DNA of 64,000 nucleotides from Chitinophaga sp. XS-30 (GTDB taxonomy: Bacteria > Bacteroidota > Bacteroidia > Chitinophagales > Chitinophagaceae). Shown in pieces: positions 38,338 to 46,919 of this stretch. The position numbers and the translations under genes were made by a program. The stretch covers positions 5,020,032-5,084,031 of the forward strand of contig NZ_CP043006.1 in the NCBI RefSeq assembly GCF_008086345.1, read 5' to 3'. Under the pieces are notes generated by a model that searched no databases, was not told the DNA's origin, and saw only the letters and a program-made list of their open reading frames with translations. Positions within the stretch are counted from its first letter, which is position 1. Every line of letters begins with the position of its first letter.

Positions 38338-41333
38338 TTCAGACGCAGCAATATCTCCATGCGTGTGCCGGCATCTTCATTGGCATGTACCACCAGCTTT
38401 CCGTTGATCTGCTGCAAAAGTTCCAGCACGATCATCAGACCAACGCCCTGCTGCATGGATAGCAACCATTTTTCATCGGACAGCTCCCGGCCATTCCCGT
38501 TGATCCAGTCCCGCATCTCCGGGGACATTCCAATACCGGTATCGGATATCCTGATGGATACCACACCATCCTCACAGGATGCGGCCATACCTACATAACC
38601 GGCCGTAGTATATTTTACAGCATTATCCAGCAGATTATTGACCACTATGGCCAGTAGCTGGCGGTTTACCGGCACTTTCAGATCCGGGCTCGTATTATTG
38701 TATATCCTGATGGCTCTGGATTCGGCTATAGGACGGAAAATACCGGCTTTTTCCTCCAGCAGCTCATACAGGTCCACATGCTGAATAGCAGCATGGTTGT
38801 CCATGACCTGCATTTTCATGTACTGAATGAGGTTCTCTACCAGGTGGTACATGCGGTAGACCGATTCATGCATGGCGCCCGAACGCCGGTCTTGCTGCGC
38901 TGTTGTGGAAGACAACAGCAAAAGGTACTTCATGGGGGTTTTGATATCATGCGTGATAGCGGTGATAAGGTGTTGCTGCATCTGGCTCTTGCGGTGCAGC
39001 TGCTGTTCCGATGCCTGCAGGAACAGGAGCGTCTCCTGCAATTCCCTTGTGCGTTCCTCCACACGTTGCTGAAGCATCTGGTTTTTATGATGAATATATT
39101 TTACACGCCAGCGTACATATACAAATATCAGCAACCCCAGGAGAAAGATGGCAGCAACTCTGAACCAGGCCGTTTCGAACCATGCCGGACGCACGATCAG
39201 CGTGATGATCTTCTCGGAATAATTATTAAGCCCGAACCCGTTGATCTTGCGGATATGGAGTTTGTACTCGCCCGAGTGCATTCCGGAGAATGAGATCACG
39301 CCTTTATCTTCCACCGGTAACCAGACCTTCCCGGCTCCATCCACCAGGGCATAGTCCATCTGTACATTATATCCATCTCCAAAATAAGGGGTGCTGACAT
39401 GCAGCGCCAGGCGCAGAAACTGATTGGGGAGGTTGACCGTATCGCCCACGGCTATAGCCTGGTTATCCAGCATAACCTGGTCTATGATCAAGGGCCCTTT
39501 CGGCAACTCCGGCCTGACGTCTGCCGGAGAGAATTGCACCAGGCCCTCCATAGCCGGTAATGATATCCGTCCATCCTGCAGTTTGAGCGCACAGGGCTGA
39601 CATCCTCCATTGAACTCGTTCGTCAGAAAACCGTGTTCTTTTGCATAATAGAGATAGTACACATAGTCCTGCCGGCCTTCCGCGTACGCCATCAGATCAG
39701 CTCTGGCTGCCTGAAAAAGCCCTTTATTGGTCGGGATCCAGAAAAAACCCCTGTCATCTGCTGCAATGCAGTGAGCCGTATTGAGGTAGTCGAGTTTGTC
39801 TTTGGGCAGTGAGATGAGCTTGTTTTGCCGGTACAGGAAAAAACCGCTGTCATAAGTGGTGATCCATACTTCATCCTTCGCCGGAATAAAGAGGCTGCGG
39901 ATGTAGCGGTCGTTGAATTCCGAAAGCGTGTCAATATGCCGGGACGGGAGATGGATCCTTACAAGCCCCTTGCCGCCACCTACCCACAGCAATTCAGGGA
40001 TTTCATGCAGTATGAAGGAAGCATCCTTTACATCTCCGGAGTACAGGACAGGATCCGGCGCGGATGCATCGAGGGAATAAAGCCCTGCATTCTTTGTTCC
40101 GATCCACAGGCGGTTGCTGTACCCGAGATACAATTGGGTAACTTCATCTTTTTCAAAGGAAAAACTCCAGAGCACTTTCGTGATCTTTGGATCATATCTA
40201 TATACCGTCGATTTATTCTTATACCAGTAGCATCCCTGTTCATCCCGCAGCATACTGTACCGGTCCCACTGCGCATGCCTGGATTTCATCAGGTCCACGT
40301 ATTCCGCCCTCCCATTCCTGCCAAATACAATACCCTGAGCCGTCACTATCCCGCTATCGCCATAAGGCGCCTGCGCATAGAATACATTATTCTGCTCATC
40401 GGGAGAAATAAAAGGATGGAAATGTTTACGGGTGTAGATGTACAATCCTTTAGACCGGCTACCCATGAACACCCGCTCCTGCTCCTCATCATAATAAACA
40501 GAAATAATATTGTTCCTGTCGAAATCAAACCGGCCTACGATCTCTCTCGTTTGCATTCCCCCTTCAGGCGAAACGGTCATATAATAGCATTTTTTGTCCT
40601 GATACAGGAACAATTGCTCTGCCACATAATTCCAGTAAAGCCTGCTCGTTCCCCTTGCCGCATTGAGCCCACCCGTCACCGGAACCTGCTGCACCGTATC
40701 CATGTTGAAGGTTACAAACTTTCCGGGTGCGGGCATGTGGTATAACTTCCGGCCAATGGTGAAGAAGGTCCAGGGACTGTGGTTACGGTATGCAAACGCA
40801 TATTGTACGTTTCCCTTGCGTATGTAAGCTATGGAATCCCGGCTGATCCGGAAAAATGCCTGCGCTGATATCGGGATCACATACCGTTCCGAGTTGATAA
40901 GGCCGGCAAATATATTCGGCAACCCTGTAACAGGATAAACACCTACGGTATCATGATAAACCAGGTATTCATATTTATCCGGAGAGGCAGGGACCTTTTT
41001 ATATTCTTCAGCATATCCATTCTTTATGGACAATACCTGGTGCTTTTCGGTACGCGCAAATAATCCTTTTCTGCCGTTGCCCGGATAAATGTAGGAAATG
41101 CGGCTGTTGCCGAAACTGCGGAAACGGGTGCCTTCAAAGCGCACCAGCCCATTTTCGGTAGCCAGCCACAGAAAGCCCGCCCCGTCGGGTGCAATAAATT
41201 TCACACTGTTTTGCGGCAAGCCGTTCTCATCAGTAAAATGCTGGATATGGTAGCCCGTTGTGTCCTCCTCATGGGCATGGACAATAATAGGTACACAGAA
41301 AAGCAGCAGGATAGCCGTTAATTTCATTCTCAT
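38334..41333 (-). CDS. Two-component propeller sensor histidine kinase
   Basis: The 999-residue protein has a signal peptide (about 1-20), a periplasmic two-component-regulator propeller region (about 25-620), a Y_Y_Y-type Ig domain (about 640-715), one membrane helix (about 725-745), a coiled coil, a HisKA-like dimerisation segment with H795 in THDIKTP, and a HATPase domain with N box (NNLLDNAVKYT), DTGIGMS and GVGLMIV. This architecture senses extracytoplasmic, often glycan, ligands in Bacteroidota. Unlike hybrid HTCS proteins it has no receiver or AraC domain after the kinase, so the convergent NarL-type regulator is its likely partner. ATG codons at 41333 and 41327 are both possible starts. 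Confidence 0.9.
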   Translation of the reverse strand: MRMKLTAILLLFCVPIIVHAHEEDTTGYHIQHFTDENGLPQNSVKFIAPDGAGFLWLATENGLVRFEGTRFRSFGNSRISYIYPGNGRKGLFARTEKHQVLSIKNGYAEEYKKVPASPDKYEYLVYHDTVGVYPVTGLPNIFAGLINSERYVIPISAQAFFRISRDSIAYIRKGNVQYAFAYRNHSPWTFFTIGRKLYHMPAPGKFVTFNMDTVQQVPVTGGLNAARGTSRLYWNYVAEQLFLYQDKKCYYMTVSPEGGMQTREIVGRFDFDRNNIISVYYDEEQERVFMGSRSKGLYIYTRKHFHPFISPDEQNNVFYAQAPYGDSGIVTAQGIVFGRNGRAEYVDLMKSRHAQWDRYSMLRDEQGCYWYKNKSTVYRYDPKITKVLWSFSFEKDEVTQLYLGYSNRLWIGTKNAGLYSLDASAPDPVLYSGDVKDASFILHEIPELLWVGGGKGLVRIHLPSRHIDTLSEFNDRYIRSLFIPAKDEVWITTYDSGFFLYRQNKLISLPKDKLDYLNTAHCIAADDRGFFWIPTNKGLFQAARADLMAYAEGRQDYVYYLYYAKEHGFLTNEFNGGCQPCALKLQDGRISLPAMEGLVQFSPADVRPELPKGPLIIDQVMLDNQAIAVGDTVNLPNQFLRLALHVSTPYFGDGYNVQMDYALVDGAGKVWLPVEDKGVISFSGMHSGEYKLHIRKINGFGLNNYSEKIITLIVRPAWFETAWFRVAAIFLLGLLIFVYVRWRVKYIHHKNQMLQQRVEERTRELQETLLFLQASEQQLHRKSQMQQHLITAITHDIKTPMKYLLLLSSTTAQQDRRSGAMHESVYRMYHLVENLIQYMKMQVMDNHAAIQHVDLYELLEEKAGIFRPIAESRAIRIYNNTSPDLKVPVNRQLLAIVVNNLLDNAVKYTTAGYVGMAASCEDGVVSIRISDTGIGMSPEMRDWINGNGRELSDEKWLLSMQQGVGLMIVLELLQQINGKLVVHANEDAGTRMEILLRLN

Positions 41334-41437
41334 GCCTGAACAAACACTTACTTACGCGGTGTCATTCTATATAGGGAAGCGCATTAGTGATATGCCGGCA
41401 TACGGCTTCATATTCAATAATACTTTCACATATAGGG

Positions 41438-41455
41438 TATAGTAGATGTACTATA
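41438..41455. promoter_or_regulatory. Inverted repeat upstream of the sensor kinase
   Basis: TATAGTA-GATG-TACTATA is a perfect 7-bp inverted repeat. The flanking ATGTACTATATT (41446-41457) resembles, as its complement, AATATACTACAT (37633-37644) next to the response regulator -7 box, with one mismatch in 12. A shared operator for the two-component pair is possible. Confidence 0.35.
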
Positions 41456-41458
41456 TTG

Positions 41459-41466
41459 CAAATATA
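41459..41466 (-). promoter_or_regulatory. Possible -7 box of the sensor kinase gene
   Basis: TATATTTG on the minus strand matches TAnnTTTG. It lies directly upstream of the inverted repeat at 41438-41455 and about 125 bases from the kinase start, so the leader would be long. Confidence 0.35.
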
Positions 41467-41503
41467 TGATAGATGATTCGGAATCCTAATGTTTTTTTCA
41501 CAT

Positions 41504-42199
41504 TCAGAATAACGGGCCCGGCTCCTGCTCTACCGGCTCCTCTCCCGCCCTGAAAATCCTGGCCCTCAGTGGTCCGCGCAGGGACATGGTATTTCCATTC
41601 ACTTCGATCCAGCTTCCTTCCCTTAATCCGATAACGGGGATCTCCTGTTGGGTATGAAACTCCCTGATGCGGGTTTCCCTGGTTTCCCCCATATGCAGCA
41701 GGCCGGGAACCGGATCAAGATAATGCGGGTTGAGATTGAAAGGCACCAGTCCCATAGTAACGAAGCTCGGCGGATAAACAATGGGCATATCATTGGTCGT
41801 TTGCATATTGATGCCGGCAATATTACTGCCGGCGCTGGCGCCGAGGTAAGGCGTCCCTTTTTCCACTGCTGTTTTCAACACGTCCATTAATTGCTGTTCA
41901 TGCAACTGTTTTACCAGCAGGAAGGTATTTCCGCCACCCGTAAAGAATCCTTCCGCCTGATGCAGTGCCTCTACCGGCGAGGCAAAGGTATGCAGCCCTT
42001 TCACGGCAATTCCCGCACCAGCAAATGCAGATGCGGCACGGGCAGTATAATCATCATGAGAAATACCGCCGGGCCGTGCATAAGGAATAAATATGATCTC
42101 TCTGATACCCTCGAAAAGCTTTTGTATCACAGGTTGCAGGTAGGCCAGGTATTCACCGCCCGGTAAAGTGGATGTACTGGCCAGAACGATATGCTTCAT
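41504..42199 (-). CDS. pepE: Peptidase E (Asp-specific dipeptidase, family S51)
   Basis: The 231-residue cytoplasmic enzyme has the S51 nucleophile S122 in GASAGSN, with D137 and H159 completing the triad at the same spacing as Ser120-Asp135-His157 of Salmonella PepE. The upstream TGGGN motif (residues 87-91) is also typical. The family cleaves dipeptides with N-terminal aspartate and recycles peptides. It is divergent from the methionine aminopeptidase gene. A -7 box ends only four bases before the ATG, so the transcript is probably leaderless or nearly so. Confidence 0.92.
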   Translation of the reverse strand: MKHIVLASTSTLPGGEYLAYLQPVIQKLFEGIREIIFIPYARPGGISHDDYTARAASAFAGAGIAVKGLHTFASPVEALHQAEGFFTGGGNTFLLVKQLHEQQLMDVLKTAVEKGTPYLGASAGSNIAGINMQTTNDMPIVYPPSFVTMGLVPFNLNPHYLDPVPGLLHMGETRETRIREFHTQQEIPVIGLREGSWIEVNGNTMSLRGPLRARIFRAGEEPVEQEPGPLF

Positions 42200-42203
42200 G
42201 CCT

Positions 42204-42211
42204 CAAAAATA
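42204..42211 (-). promoter_or_regulatory. -7 box of pepE, close to a leaderless start
   Basis: TATTTTTG on the minus strand matches TAnnTTTG and is followed by AGGC and then the ATG at 42199. A start point about four bases after the box would fall on or beside the A of the ATG. Confidence 0.5.
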
Positions 42212-42252
42212 TTACTTATCCGTATATTGCAGATAATTTTAAATCAATTGCC

Positions 42253-43020
42253 ATGTCAATCACATCACAGGCGGAACTGCTGGGTATGCAGCAAGCCAGC
42301 GAAGCCGTTGCGGTTACACTCAGAAGCATGCGCGAGTTTGCCAGGCCAGGCATGAGCACTGCTGAACTGGATGAATACGGTCGCGCCCTGCTGGAGCGTT
42401 TCGGTGCCAAATCCGCCCCCAAACTTACTTACGGCTTCCCGGGATGGACCTGTATCAGTGTGAACAACGAGATCGCCCATGGCATCCCTTCGGCAAAGAC
42501 TATCCTGCAGGAAGGAGACCTGGTGAATGTGGACGTGTCCGCCGAACTGGATGGTTTCTGGGCGGACAATGGCGGATCATTTGTGCTGGGGCGGGATCTC
42601 CATCAGCACCAGCAACTGGTCAATGCCTCCAGCGATATTCTCCGGATCGCCATTGCCAATATCCGCGACGGGGTGCGCATAGCCCAGGTAGGCGGGATCA
42701 TTGAAACGGAAGCGCGGAAACGCGGTTACACCGTCATCCGGAACCTCACCGGCCACGGCATCGGCAGAGGCCTGCATGAAGAACCGCATTCCATCGCCAA
42801 CTATTATGACAAATACAACAGGTCACGCTTCCGGAAGAATGCCGTGGTAGCCATTGAGACATTCATTTCCACCAAAGGCAACTGGGCCTACGAAGGCAGC
42901 GACGGCTGGACGCTCTCCGGCAAAAAGGGCGCCTATACCGCCCAGCACGAACATACCATTATGGTCACGGATGGCGAGCCGCTGATATTTACCCGGGAGA
43001 ACGGGGTGACCGCTATCTGA
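42253..43020 (+). CDS. map: Type I methionine aminopeptidase
   Basis: The 255-residue enzyme removes N-terminal methionine from nascent proteins. All five metal ligands are present: D94, D105, H168 (GHGIG), E202 (AIETF) and E233 (QHEHT), with H76 near the substrate. Their spacing matches the E. coli enzyme. The usual residues after the second Asp are replaced by Asn-Gly-Gly (WADNGG). No N-terminal zinc-finger extension is present. The frame is open from 42172, but that region overlaps pepE on the other strand; the ATG at 42253 is preferred. It stands alone rather than in a ribosomal operon, so it may be a second copy in this genome. Confidence 0.92.
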   Translation: MSITSQAELLGMQQASEAVAVTLRSMREFARPGMSTAELDEYGRALLERFGAKSAPKLTYGFPGWTCISVNNEIAHGIPSAKTILQEGDLVNVDVSAELDGFWADNGGSFVLGRDLHQHQQLVNASSDILRIAIANIRDGVRIAQVGGIIETEARKRGYTVIRNLTGHGIGRGLHEEPHSIANYYDKYNRSRFRKNAVVAIETFISTKGNWAYEGSDGWTLSGKKGAYTAQHEHTIMVTDGEPLIFTRENGVTAI

Positions 43021-43078
43021 GGTATAAAGCGGGGAAAATGCTGATTTCTTTTGATATCTTGACCCAAATCCCTGTTGC

Positions 43079-44266
43079 ATGACCTCCACCCAACGCATTG
43101 CCGCCATCGACATCACCCGTGCGCTTACCATGTTACTGATGATCTTTGTGAACGACCTCTGGTCGCTCCACGACATTCCGTTGTGGCTGGAGCATACTGC
43201 CGCGGAAGAAGACGGCATGGGCCTGGCGGACACGGTTTTTCCGGCTTTCCTTTTCATTGTGGGGATGAGCATCCCTTACGCCATTGCCAACCGCATCAAA
43301 AAAGGCGATACCACCGGCCAGTTGCTCCGGCATGTGCTGGAGCGTTCTGTCGCTTTGCTGGTGATGGGCCTTTTTCTCGTCAACGGGGAAAACCTCCATG
43401 CGGAAGCCACAGGCATTCCGCGCGGCGTATGGAACATCCTCAGCTGCCTCTCCTTTATTTTCATCTGGAACCAATATCCCCCATCCTGGTCCCCACTGGC
43501 CCGGAACATCCTGAAGGGCACCGGTATCATTATTCTGCTGCTGCTGGCCTGGATCTGCCGTTGCGGGCAGGGAACGGAGATAACCCGTTTTGGTACGCAC
43601 TGGTGGGGTATCCTCGGACTGATCGGCTGGGCCTATTTTGTCAGCGCCATGATCTTTGTGGCCGGAAAAGGGCGTTTTACCGTGAATGTTGTTGCCTGGC
43701 TGTGCTGCCTTATGCTGAGCATGGCCACGCATGGCCGGCTGTTCACTTATCCGCATTGGCTGAGTACCATCCTCGGTCCTGTTGCATACGGCGCCATGCC
43801 CGCGCTGGTGTTGGGCGGCGTAGTGGTATCCCAGCTCTTCCGGCGCTACAGCGCAGCGGGACAGTGGAAAATGGTGACCGGCGTATTGCCGGCACTGGGC
43901 GCTGTATTGCTGATGGCAGGATTCCTGACGCGCCCGGTATTCGAAATATCAAAGATCAGGGCTACCCCTAGCTGGGTGCTGATCTGCAGCGCCATCACCA
44001 TCGGCTTGTTCGTATTTACCTACTGGCTGGGCGACCTGAAGCAGAAGGCGCACTGGTTCCGCGTGATCGGACCGGCCGGCTCAGATACGCTGCTCTGCTA
44101 CCTCATCCCCTATTTCATTTACGCTATCATGGGAATGACCGGCGCAGCGTTACCGGCGATCATGCTGGGCGGGGCGATCGGTATAGGAAAATCCCTGCTG
44201 TTTGCCGTACTGATGATACAGATCGCGGGACTGCTCAGTAAACAGGGAATCCGTCTGAAACTGTAA
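43079..44266 (+). CDS. DUF5009/NagX-like membrane acyltransferase
   Basis: The 395-residue integral membrane protein has about ten hydrophobic segments and starts with R-AAIDITRALTMLLMIFVND, typical of the DUF5009 and heparan-alpha-glucosaminide N-acetyltransferase-like family, with the conserved VFPAFLFIVGMSIPYA segment. Relatives acetylate glucosamine residues at the membrane, but in most bacteria the substrate is unknown. It lies 58 bases after the methionine aminopeptidase and nine bases before an aldose epimerase-like gene, so the latter two are probably cotranscribed and a sugar-related role is plausible. Confidence 0.8.
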   Translation: MTSTQRIAAIDITRALTMLLMIFVNDLWSLHDIPLWLEHTAAEEDGMGLADTVFPAFLFIVGMSIPYAIANRIKKGDTTGQLLRHVLERSVALLVMGLFLVNGENLHAEATGIPRGVWNILSCLSFIFIWNQYPPSWSPLARNILKGTGIIILLLLAWICRCGQGTEITRFGTHWWGILGLIGWAYFVSAMIFVAGKGRFTVNVVAWLCCLMLSMATHGRLFTYPHWLSTILGPVAYGAMPALVLGGVVVSQLFRRYSAAGQWKMVTGVLPALGAVLLMAGFLTRPVFEISKIRATPSWVLICSAITIGLFVFTYWLGDLKQKAHWFRVIGPAGSDTLLCYLIPYFIYAIMGMTGAALPAIMLGGAIGIGKSLLFAVLMIQIAGLLSKQGIRLKL

Positions 44267-44275
44267 CTTTACCAC

Positions 44276-45145
44276 ATGATCAACATAACAAATGAATACC
44301 TGCAGGTAAAGATCAGCACGAAAGGAGCTGAACTGCAAAGTATTATCCGGAAAGACAATCAGCTGGAATATCTCTGGAGCGGCGACCCGGCCTTCTGGGG
44401 AAAGAAAAGCCCCGTGTTGTTCCCCATCGTGGGCAACCTGAAGAACAACACCTATTCCTTCAAAGGCGAACCTTACCAGCTAAGCCGCCATGGCTTCGCG
44501 CGGGATATGGAATTTGAGGTCATCGAGCATACGGAAAGCGCGGTTACGCTCAACCTTAGCGACAGCCAGACCACGCGCAAGAACTACCCTTTTCCCTTCA
44601 GCCTGAATATCCGGTATTCCCTGCAGGATGCTTCGCTGACCGTCAGCTATGAAGTGCAGAATACCGGCGATGACACCATGTATTTTTCCATCGGCGCACA
44701 TCCCGCATTCAAAGTACCGCTGGAAGAAGGCATGACGTATGAAGATTATACCCTGCATTTCAATGAGACAGAAACAGCAGATGTATGGATGCTTTCCACA
44801 TCAGGAGAACTGTCCCGCACACCAACACCTTACCTGGAACATACCCGGGAGCTGCCATTGAAAAAAGAACTTTTCGATAACGACGCCCTGGTCTTCAAAA
44901 ACCTGGCATCTACCGCTATCAGCATCAAAAGTGAGAAAAAACCGCATGGGCTTACGCTGCATTATGCAGGTTTCCCATACATGGGCATCTGGGCGGCAAA
45001 GCATGCGGACTTCGTATGTATTGAACCCTGGTGTGGTGTAGCTGACCATGAAGATGCGTCAGGAAAACTGGAAGAGAAGGAAGGCATCGTACCACTTTCA
45101 CCGGAAGAAATATTCCACCGGCAATGGTCGGTTTTACTTTTCTGA
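44276..45145 (+). CDS. Aldose 1-epimerase family protein (LacX-like)
   Basis: The 289-residue protein belongs to the galactose mutarotase-like beta-sandwich family. Motifs include SPVLFPIVGNL, LSRHGFARDMEF (a candidate catalytic His) and IGAHPAFKVPL, and the later CIEPWCGVAD line typical of the LacX/YphB subgroup. It interconverts anomers of sugars or sugar phosphates in the cytoplasm. No signal peptide is present. It starts nine bases after the DUF5009 gene on the same strand. Confidence 0.9.
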   Translation: MINITNEYLQVKISTKGAELQSIIRKDNQLEYLWSGDPAFWGKKSPVLFPIVGNLKNNTYSFKGEPYQLSRHGFARDMEFEVIEHTESAVTLNLSDSQTTRKNYPFPFSLNIRYSLQDASLTVSYEVQNTGDDTMYFSIGAHPAFKVPLEEGMTYEDYTLHFNETETADVWMLSTSGELSRTPTPYLEHTRELPLKKELFDNDALVFKNLASTAISIKSEKKPHGLTLHYAGFPYMGIWAAKHADFVCIEPWCGVADHEDASGKLEEKEGIVPLSPEEIFHRQWSVLLF

Positions 45146-45218
45146 AATTAACAATTTCAAAGGAGTTTGTGCGAATGCGTTATACCATGTATTAACATCC
45201 TCTTACAGTTATAAACCG

Positions 45219-45330
45219 CACCTTTGCATTGGCTAATTGACAAATTAGTCTCTCACTAGCAATCCGGTGAATGACAGTAGCCGGTTGAACGGTTGGTTAT
45301 TAAATGCAGGCGCCCATCTTCCGATGGGTG
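45219..45330 (+). ncRNA. Possible short transcript between convergent genes
   Basis: The 192-base gap between two convergent genes holds CACCTTTG (45219-45226, one mismatch to the -7 box), then CTAATT-GACA-AATTAG (a perfect 6-bp inverted repeat) and a hairpin CCCATC-TTCC-GATGGG (45313-45328, extendable by two pairs). No ORF is present. A promoter and hairpin in a convergent gap could mark a small RNA of about 100 bases, but the hairpin may simply be a terminator for either neighbour. Confidence 0.25.
45311..45330. terminator. Hairpin between the aldose epimerase-like and AlkD-like genes
   Basis: CGCCCATC and GATGGGTG form a stem of up to eight pairs (one G-T) around a TTCC tetraloop, seven bases from the stop of the AlkD-like gene. 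T tracts on both sides are weak. Confidence 0.5.
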
Positions 45331-45337
45331 TTCCCGT

Positions 45338-46045
45338 TTAACAGCGGATCGTCTTCTTTTTCTTTACACCGCCCGGCCTGTTGCGTGCAGCGCTGATATA
45401 TTCTTCAGCCAATGGCACTTTGCAGGCTGTACCATTCATATCCACAGATACAGCGCCGATATTCCGTGCAACGGCTACCGCCTGTTCATGCAGGGCATCA
45501 ACATAGGTCCCCACTCCTATCACAAATCCATTCATTACATAACGTACGCGGTTCGGGGAGCTGTGAATGGTCTTCTCAATACGCTGCAACAACTTTTTGA
45601 TCAACGGCAGGTCCAGCTCCTCATCCGCTTTCATGGATACGATGCCCCCGAGCGTGTTCCAGCCGCTGCCGGCGATCAGTTCGTTATCTGAATCTATCCA
45701 CCGCAGGGCAAGTTCCCAGCCTTCCGGATGCTCTGCGGCTACCCAGGGAACGGAATATTCGCTGATACCCTGGCTGTTGGATGTTTCCGCCCAATGCTGC
45801 AGCTGCGCTTCCGTCATCTGTGCGCCGTCTGCGATCAGTGCAGCGAGGTAGCGCGCATCGTACACACCGCTGTCGAACAATGCCAGCGCAAGCGGCACAT
45901 CCTTTTTTATCTTCTTCTGAAGGATTTTGAGATCAGCCACCTTCGCACCATAAACGGGTTCGGCGGCGCCGTGTTTCATCAGGGTGTTTTTCGTAGATGC
46001 GCTGCCGTAAGACCTGATCGCATCCAGTACTTCAGGGAGTTGCAT
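45338..46045 (-). CDS. DNA alkylation repair protein (AlkD-like)
   Basis: The 235-residue protein resembles AlkD/COG4912 DNA alkylation repair proteins, HEAT-repeat glycosylases that remove bulky or cationic alkylated bases such as 3-methyladenine and 7-methylguanine. Helical repeats cover most of its length, with the conserved VYGAKVADLK start, YDARYLAAL and SEYSVPWVAAEHPEGWELALRW, which would carry the aromatic/acidic active site. A lysine-rich tail (GGVKKKKT) could help DNA contact. It begins a minus-strand run upstream of a hairpin. Confidence 0.85.
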   Translation of the reverse strand: MQLPEVLDAIRSYGSASTKNTLMKHGAAEPVYGAKVADLKILQKKIKKDVPLALALFDSGVYDARYLAALIADGAQMTEAQLQHWAETSNSQGISEYSVPWVAAEHPEGWELALRWIDSDNELIAGSGWNTLGGIVSMKADEELDLPLIKKLLQRIEKTIHSSPNRVRYVMNGFVIGVGTYVDALHEQAVAVARNIGAVSVDMNGTACKVPLAEEYISAARNRPGGVKKKKTIRC

Positions 46046-46077
46046 ATATGTGGCTTTACGATGGTGGCGGGCGGGTA

Positions 46078-46446
46078 TTATGCCGGCATCTGCTGTTTGA
46101 AGGACCTGAATTCTTCCCGCAGCTCGATGAACAGCCGGTCGAACGTATCCATATCTTCCTGCAGCCGGGTATGTAATGTTGTGAGCGCAGCGGGACTGCC
46201 CTCACTTTCGGACATCAGCTTGTCAGCCTTCACAATGAGCTGCAACTGGTCATTGACCACTTCCTTCTGGCGGATAAGCGCATTCTGGAAATGCTCCACC
46301 TTTATCAGCTGGTCCTGCTGCATAGGTTTGCTGCTGAGCTCCGTCAGTTCCTCCGTGAGTGATCTGATCTCCTTTTCACTCAGCAGGAGATCTTTTTTCC
46401 ATGCCTGGTGAAGGCGGTGGATCTCGTCGAAATTATCTATGGGCAT
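46078..46446 (-). CDS. Hypothetical coiled-coil protein
   Basis: The 122-residue acidic protein is almost entirely predicted helix with heptad-like spacing of Leu, Ile and Glu. It has no signal peptide, cysteine or membrane segment, and I do not recognise a family. It lies 15 bases after the GNAT gene and 32 bases before the AlkD-like gene on the same strand, so the three may be cotranscribed. Confidence 0.6.
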   Translation of the reverse strand: MPIDNFDEIHRLHQAWKKDLLLSEKEIRSLTEELTELSSKPMQQDQLIKVEHFQNALIRQKEVVNDQLQLIVKADKLMSESEGSPAALTTLHTRLQEDMDTFDRLFIELREEFRSFKQQMPA

Positions 46447-46461
46447 ATCTACAGGGTTTTG

Positions 46462-46761
46462 CTACACATTGATGCCATGGGCCAGCAGGCGCTTCCATTC
46501 CGGATGACGGCGGAGATAGGTGGCCACATAGGGGCAAAGGGGCACCATCCTGAGCTTTCTTTCATCCACGATCTGCAACACCTTCTCAACAAGCGCTGAT
46601 GCAATGCCCTTGCCTTCGAGCGCGGAAGCTACTTCTGTATGGGTCAGAAATATCCTGTCCGCCCCCATCATATATTCAACTTTGGCGAGATGCCCGTCCA
46701 CACGCGTCTCAAACTGGCGTGCAAGCTCATTATCTACAATTTCCAACTGCTTCGTTTCCAT
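46462..46761 (-). CDS. Small GNAT-type N-acetyltransferase (COG2388-like)
   Basis: The 99-residue protein has the compact YjdJ/NATD1-like GNAT fold: a strand with ADRIFLTHTEV, the acetyl-CoA loop EGKGIASALV (residues 49-58) and the PLCPYVATYLRRHPEW signature (73-88). Such proteins lack part of the canonical GNAT core, and substrates are not established. It is divergent from bioA. Confidence 0.88.
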   Translation of the reverse strand: METKQLEIVDNELARQFETRVDGHLAKVEYMMGADRIFLTHTEVASALEGKGIASALVEKVLQIVDERKLRMVPLCPYVATYLRRHPEWKRLLAHGINV

Positions 46762-46839
46762 AAAAAACCTGGATTTTAAAAATGATGATCGTCTGCTGAC
46801 TCTTCACAGACCAAATACCCTGCCGGTATTATACAAACA

Positions 46840-46847
46840 CAAAGTTA
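46840..46847 (-). promoter_or_regulatory. Possible -7 box of the GNAT gene
   Basis: TAACTTTG on the minus strand matches TAnnTTTG, 79 bases upstream of the GNAT start at 46761. No -33 TTG is evident. Confidence 0.35.
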
Positions 46848-46907
46848 CGAAATTGGTTGCAGCCGCAGAATTATTCATAATTCCATGTATGTTTTGTTTC
46901 CATCATT

Positions 46908-46915
46908 TACTTTTG
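46908..46915 (+). promoter_or_regulatory. -7 box of bioA, close to a leaderless start
   Basis: TACTTTTG matches TAnnTTTG and is followed by CCTC and then the ATG at 46920. Transcription would begin at or next to the start codon. Confidence 0.5.
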
Positions 46916-46919
46916 CCTC

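Noticed and set aside
38334..41333. Hybrid HTCS two-component protein
   Set aside because: The frame stops after the HATPase domain with no receiver or AraC domain; the separate NarL-type gene supplies the regulator.
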